Origin: Eudorina sp. 2006-703-Eu-15
Taxonomy: Eukaryota > Chlorophyta > Chlorophyceae > Chlamydomonadales > Volvocaceae
Assembly: GCA_003117195.1 (NCBI GenBank)
Contig: BDSI01000016.1
Coordinates: forward strand, 62,001-126,000
Length of the DNA stretch: 64,000 nt
Direction: 5' to 3'
The notes below the pieces were generated by a model. It made no database searches. It saw only the letters and a program-made list of their open reading frames with translations, and was not told the DNA's origin. The translations under genes and the position numbers were made by a program. This document shows, piece after piece, positions 22,671 through 33,500 of this stretch; position 1 is the stretch's first letter; every line of letters begins with the position of its first letter.

Positions 22671-25191
22671 ATGCCAATCGACCAGCCTCTCGGCCGGCTT
22701 GCAAAGGCCCTGGCCGGGTCCACCTGAACGGGCGCGCGCACCTGAACACGCGGTAGTAGTAGAGGTGCTCCTTGTCCCGAATCTCCACCCCGTGGTTCGC
22801 CGCCACGAAGGCCTTCTCCGACGCGAACTCCGAGTCGCTGATCAGCCCGTCGAAGTAGCCGGGCTTCGAGAGCGCCGTCGTGCCGCACCCCACCTATACA
22901 CACACGAGGTGCATGCATGCGGGTGGATAGACGTCCCGCCTAAAACCCTCCTGATCGTGCCGCACGCTGGATGCTGCCAACGAAGGCTGAAGTACGCGGC
23001 CGCTCCCGCCGCCCCCCACGCAGCCCCCTGCGCCTCAAACCCACAAGAGGGCCATCCAAGGGCCAAACCCATGCATGCTCCGTTCCACATCTCCTGCATG
23101 GACAGGTGGGGCCCTCCAGCAGCGGGCAGCATGTCCCCGCAGGGCAGGGCACGTCCGCCCGGGGCAGGAGCTCGGAACGAAGCCACAGCAGGTGTTAGTT
23201 TGGCGAAAGAAGGCGGACGAGCCCGCCCTCACGGGCGGACGTATGTACATATGTGGAGGACATCCACAACCCTCTGGGTGTGGGTGAGACAACGGTGTAG
23301 ATCGGCGCTTCCGCACTACTTCGGGTGACGCGGCGCACCTACATACCTCGATAGGGTCCTTGCGCCGCATGCATGACGTCACCCCGGGGTACAGCTTCCG
23401 CAGCGGCATCTTGCCCATCGTCGAGCCGTTGACGTCCTGCTGGCGGGCACCATCCGGCAGGACATACAGCAGCGGGGGCGACGACACGGGGGTTAAAATG
23501 ACAAAAGAAATCAACCCGAAGACGACACGGGGGCCGAGAGCGCGCGCTGAGATACGTACTTCCAGGGCGCGTGGGTGATGAGCGACGGAGAGGGCAGCGT
23601 GGGGGTACGGTACGGTACGGTACGCACCCACCTGGACGCAATCCGCCTTGCTCAGCTGCAGCGCCGCCGCCACCACCTCGCGCTGCGTGAAGGGTGACGC
23701 GACGTAGACGTCCAGCTGCTCCCCCAGCCGTGTGCTGCCAAACTCCATCACGCGTGCCATGTGGGCCCGATGCTCTGCCCAGGCCTTGGGTGCCAGGCGG
23801 TGCGTGAAGCTGTAACCGCCCAGGAGCTCGTCCGCGCCGTCGCCCGTGGCGGCGCAGCGGAACCCCCGGGCGGCGGCCTCGTGGAGGGCGCAGGCGACTG
23901 CAGCAAGTCGCACGCGTACGTGGAGTCAGGCATGGCGATCCGTTACGCATGGTGGTGGTGGTGGCTGGTGGGTAATTGTCCATGAATTATTGCTACATAG
24001 TTTAACATAATGAAAATTACATTATCCCAGCAACCTTGCAGTGCTTCGGGCGCAATCAGGCTGTACGGCATACACACAAGACCCTCCCGCCAGCCGAAGC
24101 GTCCATTCCCGAGGTCACCGTAAAAGCCACTCCAGGAAACCAGTTAATGGCAAACCGATGATACCCGCGGGTTCTGGTCAGCTGAGGCGCTTCCGGACGT
24201 CGTCGTCCCGGTCGTCCCGGGGAAGTGCCATGCGTACGGCACCTGCTGACTCACTGGCGACGTCATTACGGAGGCACATGGGGTCGAAGCTCTTCGTCGC
24301 CCGTACGACCAGCGGCAGGTGGCGCCGCAGCAGCTCGTCCAGGGTGATACGGATGATGTGATGTTCCAGTCCGGCGGCGGCCGTTGAGGCCGTTGCGTAC
24401 GGCAGGTCGGTTGCATCTGCGTAACCCCGGGGGAGGGGTCCCGCAGCGGCGCAAGCCGTGAGCGGGGCGTGATGAGCTGCTGCAGTGGTCGCGGGTTGCT
24501 GTGGTGGGTCACAACCTCGCCCCGTCCCCGTCCCCTCACCGCCGTGTGATTAGGCGGGTCTGGCGCGGTTTCCAGGAGAGGCAATCCTGGCGCGCTGGTA
24601 ACCTGGTGTAGTGGCAGGTATGGCTGCGTGACCCCCCCCGCGGGTGATGGAGGTGGGTGCGCAGTCCTAGGTAGGGTTTGATGAGACGAGGCACCTACGA
24701 GCTATCTGGGCACCGTTGGAACATCCGGTCGGGATACGGGTCCACCTTGTAACGGTTACATTATAACCTAGCGCAGAACGCAACGGCAAAATCGAGCTAC
24801 TTTTGTTCTAATCAGGATGTCTAGTCAGGGGGTGAACCGGCGGTACACGCACTGTCGTCTTGGAGGTATTCGATCCGGGGTGACACTGTGTGACCCGGGG
24901 TACCGGTACTCGGGGTCGTCACTGACCATCGGAGCAAATGACCGTCAGCGCGGCTTTTAATCCGAGTTGAGCTCCCCCAACCTCTGCAACAATAGCGCTA
25001 TCCAAGCCGCCGCTGAGCACAATGCAGGCGGACTCCTTGTCCCAACGAGGATGTCGGCTGATGCTGAAGAAGGCGTGCTGGAGGGCGCCGCCCAGTCCGC
25101 TGAGTCGTTTCCGACACGTCTTGCGTACTCTATGATATATCGCTAAGGCTCCAAGGGCCGACAAGAAGGTAAGTGCCCGTATCAGTGACAT
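22615..25191 (-). CDS. Asparagine-synthetase-like protein without glutaminase domain, 5 exons, about 354 aa
   Basis: Exons: 25191-24927, 24416-24255, 23897-23632, 23439-23347 (or from 23436), 22893-22615, all phase-consistent. The N-terminus (MSLIRALTFLSALGALAIYH) is hydrophobic, a signal anchor or transit segment. S60-S65 is the SGGLDS pyrophosphate loop of the PP-loop ATPase/AsnS fold. It is followed by CSDDATDLPYA, SFDPMCLRNDVA, ATGDGADELLGGYSF and MRRKDPIE, all typical of AsnS-like proteins. These adenylate a carboxylate and add ammonia or an amine. The N-terminal Ntn-type glutaminase domain of ordinary asparagine synthetase is missing and no cysteine start is seen, so ammonia or another nucleophile would have to come from elsewhere. 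The true substrate is unknown. The last 30 or so residues read into the decamer repeat, and that tail is uncertain. Confidence 0.8.
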
Positions 25192-25351
25192 CGCGTCATT
25201 AGCACTGCGCCAACCGCCCGCCAGTCCGTAATTACGCTCGCCTTCTTAAGAATTTTAATCAATCGATCAGATCACAACTGGATCATAAACAACGTCGTCA
25301 AACGTCTCAAGTCAGTACACGTACGAATCAGACTTTAACGAACTGGCTGGA

Positions 25352-25708
25352 GTGCAGGGGCCGGGCGTGACAGCATGTCGGTACCTGAACTGGATGGGCC
25401 TTGCGTACACACCGATCGATCACAAGCGAAAGCTGGAGCATATGACGTCTGATATGCCGAGAAAGCATCACAGGGCGCTAATGCGATTCCGGCTTGGCCG
25501 TTGGGATCTGGAGGTATCGCGGTTAGCACGGGGGCCCGGGCGCACGCCGCGCAGTACACGGACGTGCCGGGTTTGCAATAGTGGAGCGGTAGAGGACGAG
25601 CTACACGTGCTAATTGAACTAGAAAGGGCGTGCCGCACACCCGATTTTGCAGGATGCGTCCCTCGGATAGCATCGGCCATGTCCAAGTGCTGTAATGGCA
25701 CAAACTGA
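25352..25708 (+). mobile_element. Non-LTR retrotransposon remnant (zinc-finger-like C-terminal region)
   Basis: Open frame with MRFRLGRWDLEVSRLARG followed by RTCRVCNSGAVEDELHVL, the arrangement of a Cys/His tail found after reverse transcriptase in many algal non-LTR elements. The final zinc-ligand cysteine expected after HVLIE is replaced. No intact reverse transcriptase precedes it. A related, more decayed copy lies on the opposite strand at 27560-28103. Confidence 0.55.
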
Positions 25709-26716
25709 CAAGGCCGAAAGCGGCCGAGTTTGAAAAATCATACATGATGAGCAAGCGGTCGTACGTGTCGACATTCATTCATGGCCCTTGCAACAACGCT
25801 GTTTACCGCCAACGAGCGACGCATCGCTGCAGACATACCAATGGCACAGCGTTGACTACCAGTTATCATCTTCCCGGCCATACCAGCACTTGTTTGGGGT
25901 TTGTTGGGGTTCAGCCGTCGGGGTCGTTGGGTTCGAGTGAAGTCGTTAAGCCAAACAGCCATGCGTGTTGCCCAACGCAGCCGCACTAACAATCCAAAAC
26001 ATCCAAACGAGCTGTCGAAACCTCAGCAAAGCCTACCTGACACGCCATATGGTCGAAGAAGACAATATCTGACCGGGCCCGACGTTGGCCAAGGGCTGCT
26101 GACCCAGCCCTAAGGGAAAGACCGCCGAAGCACTCATCCCCGGCGGGATATGGGGGAGAGGGGCGTAAAGGGCCTCTGCTCCCTCGCTCTCAACCAACGG
26201 CACTCGCCCGATCCCCATTCTACCGAGGACCGGTGACAGCGGTGCCCCCTCAAGGGATTGGGCAAAAGCCCATCCTGGGCGGGCTGCGCCTTGCAACCCG
26301 CTGTTCAACCTCATCAATCCCTTGCAGCACCCAGGGCGCGTTCCTCAGCAACTCGGATGCGCGCCCCTGCCGGTGCGGTAAAGCTAGCCTGGTCCCGCGC
26401 GCGTTCCTACTAGCTGAGCCCAGCTGAGCCAGAGCGAGGTCGTCTCGCACGCGTCAGGCCTTGCTGTGTCCGGGGTATGCAGTCGGGCGCTCCATGATGG
26501 GGCTATATATGGTTTGCACAAGGCAGCACATTACCAAATAAGCCTCCCTGTCGTACACCTCTTCCCTGCGCAATCGGCCCCTCACAAGTCCCGCTGCCAA
26601 CTCCCACTGGTCTGGCCCGGCCCTCCTCGGGCACCCACGGATCCTCTACGTGCCCCGAAGTGGTCTTCCTTGGTCCCAATCCCTACGCCCTAGTGCCGCG
26701 CGCTGCTATCTATCCA
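25709..26716. other. Spacer between two retroelement remnants
   Basis: I see no domain, tandem repeat or paired splice signals here. It may be decayed retroelement sequence but nothing diagnostic remains. Confidence 0.35.
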
Positions 26717-28103
26717 TCAAGAGTCTACGTCTACTGGCTGCACGCAGCGGATCCGGCCGTCTACTACCGATAGGATTGGGTGGTCCGGTCCCACCCCCTC
26801 CCATCCCCGTCGCGGTCGGCCCAGTTCTGCAAAACTGGCGACCCGCTGCCAGAACTCCATGACTGCGCGCGCCTTAACTACATCTACCGGCGACGGGGCA
26901 GCCGGCGCCCCCGGCACGGGTTGTGCGCCCCCGTTGCGGGTCGCTGCACGTAGCCCAACCCTCGCCCGCTCCATGGCCGTCAGCGCCGCTAGGGCAATGA
27001 TATCCCAAACCCCTTGTTGCACCCCCTGCGGCGGCTCAGCCAACCACACATTGGCTCGGGTGACGGGGCCCTGAACGTGTGCCCCGATCTGCTGTATCAC
27101 TGCCTGAGCGACCGGGCATGCCCAGAAATGGTGTGCCTATGGTGAACACGGGTGGGGCCCCGCACCACAGTACTCGCCGCACCCGCACGCCTCGGGGTGG
27201 GTGCTGTGAAGGTGGCTGTTGCCAGGCAGCGGGACCCCGTCAACCACCGGGCGCCACCGTGTTTCCTTGTGCTCCCGTTCCCACTTGATGGTCCAAAGCC
27301 GCTGTAGGATGGCAGGCATGCTGGATGCCGGGGGGTTTGCTGTAGGACTAGCTACTTCGACTGTCTCAAGCTGTTCCCGGGCTACCTGTTCGTATGCAGC
27401 GTGAAGTCGTGTGTGTGCTACATGGTTGGTGGTGCATAACCCCATACCTGTACAACTACTGTACAACTACCGACCCATACGAGCCATAGGCCCAAGGGCA
27501 CACGAAAACGCCTTAAAGCACGCACATGACGCTGCACTAGCAGGAAAAAAAAGAGACCACTACCGTCCAAAGGGAACGATTGAGTTGTGATGGGCCGACA
27601 TGCACTCCAGGAGCCTTGCTAACCGAGCCGGGTCCCAGGCCATGGCTTCCAGGATGGTATGTAGTAAAGTGGGGAAAAATCTACTCGGCGCGTCCTCGAC
27701 CTGACCTTCGACCTCGCAGCAACGACAAACCCGCTGTTCCCTGGGGACGCGCACGGTGTCTGCCCCTACGCCCTCTGTTGGCCTCCAGCGCCCAGCAAGA
27801 CAACCTGAACCGCATTATCTTGCGGTGTGTGCTACAGGGTACGATAACCGTAGCATATGGCGGCCACATCACGGCTGGGCCAGCATACGGCATGGCCCAG
27901 CCTGTCAAACAGACGAGCCGCCCAGCATGACAAGCCATACAGGATACAGCCCGTGCGTGCTGCCAGCAGGAGCCGTCCTCACAACGCAAACAGACAGGTG
28001 TCACGGTAATGTAGCCGTTCTGGTCCCTTACTCCGTTCCAACTGGCCCAGATAGCTCGTAGGCACCTCAGCTCATCAACACCAACCAAGGACTGCGCACC
28101 CAA
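26717..28103 (-). mobile_element. Decayed non-LTR retrotransposon 3' region
   Basis: On the minus strand three pieces occur in order. About 28103-27681 carries HRKIMRFRLSCWALEANRG. About 27754-27560 carries REQRVCRCCEVEGQVEDA, the counterpart of the plus-strand element at 25352. Then 27466-26717 is one frame of 250 codons, interrupted only by a TAG at 27137-27139. That frame contains CGCGEYC, AHHFWACPVAQAV and VWLAEPPQGVQQGVWDI. The Cys/His pattern and the HHFW-CPVAQAV box recall C-terminal regions of repeated volvocine retroelements; I recall this from the general pattern and have not searched. Frame changes between the pieces and the in-frame stop show that it is dead. Confidence 0.5.
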
Positions 28104-28309
28104 CCTCCATTACCCGGGGGCGAAGGGGGGGGGTCACGCAGCCATACCGGCAAACACACCAAGTTACCAGCACGCCGGGGCTGCCTCTCCTGGAAACCGC
28201 TCAATACCCGCTGAAACTACTGAAACACGGGGCGGTTAGGGAGACGGAATTAGAACCGGCGGGAGGGGTCATTGCTGGAAATGCCCACATGGACTTGGCT
28301 AACCAAAGC

Positions 28310-29272
28310 ACCAATCGCCCTGACATGCCATACAGCCGGGCTGGCCGATAAAGCCGCCGGCCTGACATGAATGAATTAATGAACGTTACAGCGGACTCCA
28401 AAGGGATCAACGGTGTATACCATGCCATGCCATGACATGACATGCCATACGGCCGGGCTGGCCGATGAACCGCTGGCCTGACATGCCATACGGCCGGGCT
28501 GGCCGATAAAGCCGCCGGCCTGACATGCCATACGGCCGGGCTGGTGAATAGAGCAGCCTCCCTGACATGCCATACGGCCGGGCTGCCCAATCAAGCCGCC
28601 GGCCTGACATGGCTTACAGCCGGGCTGGCGAATAGAGCAGCCTCCCTGACATGCCATACGGCCGGGCTGCCCAATCGAGCCGCCGGCCTGACATGCCTTA
28701 CGGCCGGGCTGGCCGATAAAGCCGCCGGCCTGACATGCCATAAGGCCGGGCTTGCGAATAGAGCAGCCTCCCTGACATGCTATACGGCCGGGCTAGTGAC
28801 CAATGAAACCGCCGCCCTGACATGCCATACGGCCGGGCTGCTGACCAATGAAACCGCCTCCCTGACATGCGATACGGCCGGGCCGGGCAATGCAATGCAG
28901 CCGCCGGCCTAACATGCCATACGGCCGGGCTGCTGACCAATGGAGCCGCCGCCTGACATGCCATGCGGCCGGGCTGGCCAATGAATTGCCGCTCTGTCAT
29001 GCCATGCGGCCGGGCTGCTGATCAATTGAGCCGCCGTCCTTACAAAACAAACGTCCGGGCTGGCCATGCAATGCCCCCCATGCTGTCAGGCTGTATGGCT
29101 GGGCTGGCCAATGGAGCCGTACTGTCAAGCCATATATACAGCAGGTAGGGCAGCCCGAGGGAGCCGCCCAGCCTGGCAAGCCACAAGGCCAGGCAGGCTT
29201 CATCAGTCCATACGGCCGGGCTGACCAATACCATATAGTCGCCCTTACAAGCAAGCCATGCGGCCGAGTTGC
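28310..29272. repeat. 42-bp minisatellite, about 16 or more copies
   Basis: Unit begins gacatgccatacggccggg and is 42 bp (14 codons) in the regular part, 28440-28800. Later units expand to 44-47 bp and decay toward 29272. Two subtypes alternate, ending gccgccggcct or gcagcctccct, which gives a partial 84-bp higher-order period. Open frames on both strands in this region are by-products of the 42-bp period. Confidence 0.9.
28366..28425 (+). repeat. Dispersed repeat, copy 1 (short), inserted in the minisatellite
   Basis: Begins catgaatgaa and contains ttacagcgga, aaagggatca and cggtgtatacca. The same motif, in the same order, recurs at 44408 and 46970. Here it interrupts a 42-bp unit directly after gacatg, and only about 60 bp are shared. 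Confidence 0.75.
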
Positions 29273-30598
29273 ATCAGCAAGCCGCCAACCGCTTGCTGCA
29301 ACTGTATGCCGCCAACTGCAACTGCCATCCTTATTACGATCGGTCTAGATGTCCATAAACGGTTCACGTCATTGTTTTCAGTAATTCAGATAATTTAGCC
29401 GGCTGCCTCGTTCCCTCGCTGTGAAACAAGGGTCTTTTTGTCGTCGCCAGTTGCGCCAGTTGATCTATTGCTTAGGGTGATCTATTGCTTAGGGTAGTTC
29501 ATCCAAAAACTGCTACGCCGTTCAATTCACGTATGTTCAGACAGCCTCTAGAACTCCACCGTCAAGTAGAAACCTCAAATACGCTCGTACATTTCCCCCT
29601 TGACCATTTCCGGACACGCTATCCATTCTTGGTTGGCTTTCAATGCTATGATTTAACTTCTTACAATGGTCTGACTTGAATTCTCGCCTCATCAGTCCAA
29701 CCTCCCCTTCATCTTCTTATTTTCGTCACCAATTGCCATTCACCTGTATCCGTCTGCTCTTCCACTTTAGCCACACTAACAAATCACCATTCCGCATAAC
29801 TTCAGTTTTCCCCTAGAAACAACACAATTCAGTGACCATTACGGTTACCATTCCTGTCGGCTTCTACCGCAATGTACCAGCAACTTACCGCCGGATGTAC
29901 CAGCAAAATTACCGCTTTTTACCAGCAAATTACCGCTTTGTACCAGCGTCCGCGTCCCACGCCGTTCCCTAGGCTATCCCTCTTTTGCCGTATCCGGCAA
30001 AATCGGGTATGTCCGGTCTACGAACCGCTACGTCGAGCGGTGGATCTCCCTGATGACTCGGATATGTTCGGAATCATGTTTTTGTTTGACCAGTGCAAGC
30101 TTGGTCATTTCTTATATCAGGTGCAGAAGTTGCGGAAGGAAAAGCTGCAGAGATGAGAGACTCAGCTACCTTTTGTTCTTTTGATCTTTTGTGCGCCCTT
30201 TGACGGATGACCGTTGTGGGGGAACACATGTTTATAGCCGTAAGGCCTGTACAACATGTAACAACCAACCAACCAACGAACTAATTTGCATATTGTGCAG
30301 CATAATGCAGTACTACACTCCGGCAGGACACTGTCAGCTGTAATGCACTTACACTGGCAGGATATAACGGATTTCCCTGTTTTGGGATGAACGTAGTACA
30401 CATGCAAATGCGTTGTACGTGTGGAATCCTTGGTTTCAGTGCCTTTAAAATAGAGTGAAGGAAACGCAAGCAGCCGAAACCTGGCCGTAATTTTTGTCCA
30501 AAAGTTTGAGGTGAAACATGTACTATGGCTTTACGTGTAACTTGCGTCTGGGTACCGCGCAGGCCATATGAAGGGTGTGTCAAGCAGTCCGACTCACA
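29273..30598. other. AT-richer intergenic region upstream of the kinase gene
   Basis: Contains the presumed promoter of the kinase gene starting at 30599. At 29870-29950 the phrase taccagcaaattaccgc is repeated four times with variation. No exon or RNA gene is supported. Confidence 0.45.
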
Positions 30599-33500
30599 AT
30601 GCGAGCGTGGTCATTAGTGGTGTTGGTAATTTTACCAGAACTTGCCTGGGTCAATTGCGAGAGCACCCACTTGCAAAGCTCCCTGCTCGCGTCCTGCACG
30701 CGTACCGCCGACCAAGTTCTCTGCTTTCTGGACAGCGATGTGCTGGTTCCGCGGTCCTCAGCTCAGACCACGGTGCAGCTGTCGCAGTCTACCGTGTCCA
30801 TCGATGGCCGCGGACGCGCAATCGTCAACCTCAGCGGCGGCGGGACGGCGCCCCTCTTCGCCCTGCCGGCTGGCGGCATCCTCTCCCTCCGCAACCTGGG
30901 CTTGACCGGAGTCAACCTGCCTCCCGCATCCCCGACCTTATCGCCCGACACCTTCCTGCTGACCGCATCCCGCGTCCTGGCGCCCGGCGCGCAGCTCGTC
31001 CTTGAGAACGTCACTCTGACTGCCGATGACGTCCCCGCGTTCTGGGCCCACCTGAGCTTCGCCTGTCAGGCCTCCCCCTCCGCCAATTTCAGCGTGGCCG
31101 TGGGGTCCCTCACCGTCCACGACCTGTCCACCCCTGCCGCCCGCTTCTCCAACGTGAGGCTGCTGTGGAGCGGCGCCGCCGGCGCCGCGCCGCCGCCCTG
31201 CTTCGCGGCGACCGTCCGCAGCGGCCAGGAGCTGGCCGACGCCCTCACGCACCTGCCCAGCGCCGACCTACCGGCCCCGCAGGACCCCCGCGCCCTCACG
31301 TGGGCCGCAGCAACGCCGATCTACCTGCACGTCCCGACCCACATCAGCTTCGAGGGCCTTGCGACACCGTACACCTCTTCCGGCGTTCGCGCCGCCATTC
31401 CATTGCCGGTCGTCAGCCGCCAGGTGGTCATCGCCGGGCCGCGCGCCGGCGGCGGTGGGGACGACGACGCGGCCGCCGCCGCAGCGACCCTGCCCGTCCC
31501 CGGGCCCGAGGTGGACCTCGCGTGGCTGCCGTACATCCTGCCGGTCGACTTGCTGCAGGGGCACGTCGTACTGCGGGACCTCACGCTCACCAACCTGCCG
31601 TACGGTACGGCAGAGGATTCGCCGGCCTCGCTGCTCGCGGCGATGGTCTGGACGTTCAAGGCGCTCCGCTGGGCGCTGGGCGCGCGCAGCAGCCAGCTGC
31701 TGACGTTGCAGCATGTGCGGCTGCGGGTGGGTGGTGAGGAGCTGGCGGCGTGGGTCCAGAGCTGTCTGGGGGCGGCGCGGCTGCCGCCATCCCTGGCGCA
31801 ATCGCTGTGCGGCAAGAACATCCCGTACCTGCCGTTGCCGAAGTCAAGTCTGGTGAGCCACCAGGAAGGCGCTGAGCGGCGGGGGTAAGGGGTACTACTA
31901 CGGCCAAATATATTGGTGCCGGGGTTGGGTCGGGCGGGTCTCATTTTTAAACTACGGACAACCACTACGCAATCGGTGATTGTTTCGCGATTTCGCTGTC
32001 TCTATTGACAAAGGGGATAGGGGTTACCGTAGAAAGGAGAAGATCAAACCCAGAAACGAACCCGTGGGTGGTGGGAACCCTGCAGCACGGTGGACGGCTT
32101 TGCTCGCTGCAGGTGCAGAAAAACGCATTAGGTTGTGTGCTACAGGCAGTTACAGATTACAGACTTGCGCGATGGGCTGGTACGCTGTGCGGTGGACCCT
32201 GGTCCGCGTTTGCTGACGACGACGATTCGCACGGGTTGGGCTTGTTGGGCTCATAGGGCGGGCCTGTCTGACTGTTTGGGGGACGGTGCGCCGCGCGCTG
32301 CTGGGCTGTGAGCGCATCCGGCGGCTCGTGTTCGCACCGCCATTTGCATGTGTACTGCAGGTCAGCGGTCTCGGAGCGGAGGGCGGGCCGGCGCTGCTGG
32401 TCCGCAACGCCACGACCCTCGGCGCGCTGATGGTGTACGACAATGTCCTGATCACGGACGAGCCCAGCCGCGTCTGGCCGGGGCGGGAGCCGCCCTGCGG
32501 ACCCGCGGGTCTCGATGATCCAGACATGTACGAATGTACGGCGAGCACCACCGCCGGTGCTGCGGCGAGTGCCGGCGGCGCCGCCGCCGCCGGCGGCGGC
32601 AACGGGGCGGCCGGTGGCGCCCTGGAGCTAAGTTGTATGTGTAGACGGCGGGGGCCGGCAGCGGCGATGCCGCCGCCGCGGTTGTCCCCCGAGGACATTT
32701 CGCACCCGCTGTGCCAGTTGGCGATTGCCAACCTGAGGACGCCTGCCGACGTCCGGCAGCTGTCCATCATCGCGGTGCCCATGGGTCCGCATATGCTGCT
32801 GCCGCACGACGCCAACGACCTGCTGCCGCGCTTCATGCTGCGGTCCAGCATGACGCTGGAGACGCGGCCGCCGTCGGCGCTCACCGACCCGCTCACGAGT
32901 TTCCGCTCCTGCCAGGCGAGTGCGGCGTGTAGGGGTGTGGTTTCTCACCCAGCGTGCCACCAGCCGGGCCGCGTGAACGATGCGTGGGGCACGGTCCACT
33001 GGGGCTGGGTGCTGGGCCCGGTGTGTCGGCAAGGCGGGAGCGCGTGGCATGAAGGGTGTATACACAGCTGTAAGACCGGAATTTCCCGCGTGCCACACGA
33101 CTGGTCCTGACCCAGCCTGTGAAACCACAATGTGTGAGAAGAAACGGAGCCGCGAGTGTGTGTCCGTATTTGTGGGGTGTGCTCAGCGAGGAGCCCGCGC
33201 AAGTTGGTGTACGCGCGCGCGTGTGTGTTTGTGCGTACCGGGCGCTGGCTTGCTGGCACTGGGTTTCGGTTGCCGTACACTGCGCGAGGGTTGCGAGACC
33301 GACGGGTCGCCGTCACACTCCTCGTCCTCCGAAGCTCTGATGTCCCCCGACGTGACGTGCAACGCACCCGGCCTGGAGAAGTCTTCGCCGCCAAAACATC
33401 CTCCCCCTCCACCCGGTCATTTGCTCTTGCAGCAGCGCAGTTTGCAATTCTAGCCCCCTCCGCCCGATTTCCTCTAACCCCCCGCCTCTGTCGTACCCGT

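Noticed and set aside
28376..28912. Open frames over 100 codons on both strands in the minisatellite
   Set aside because: The 42-bp period is a multiple of three and keeps several frames open. The peptides are pure repeat with no start context.
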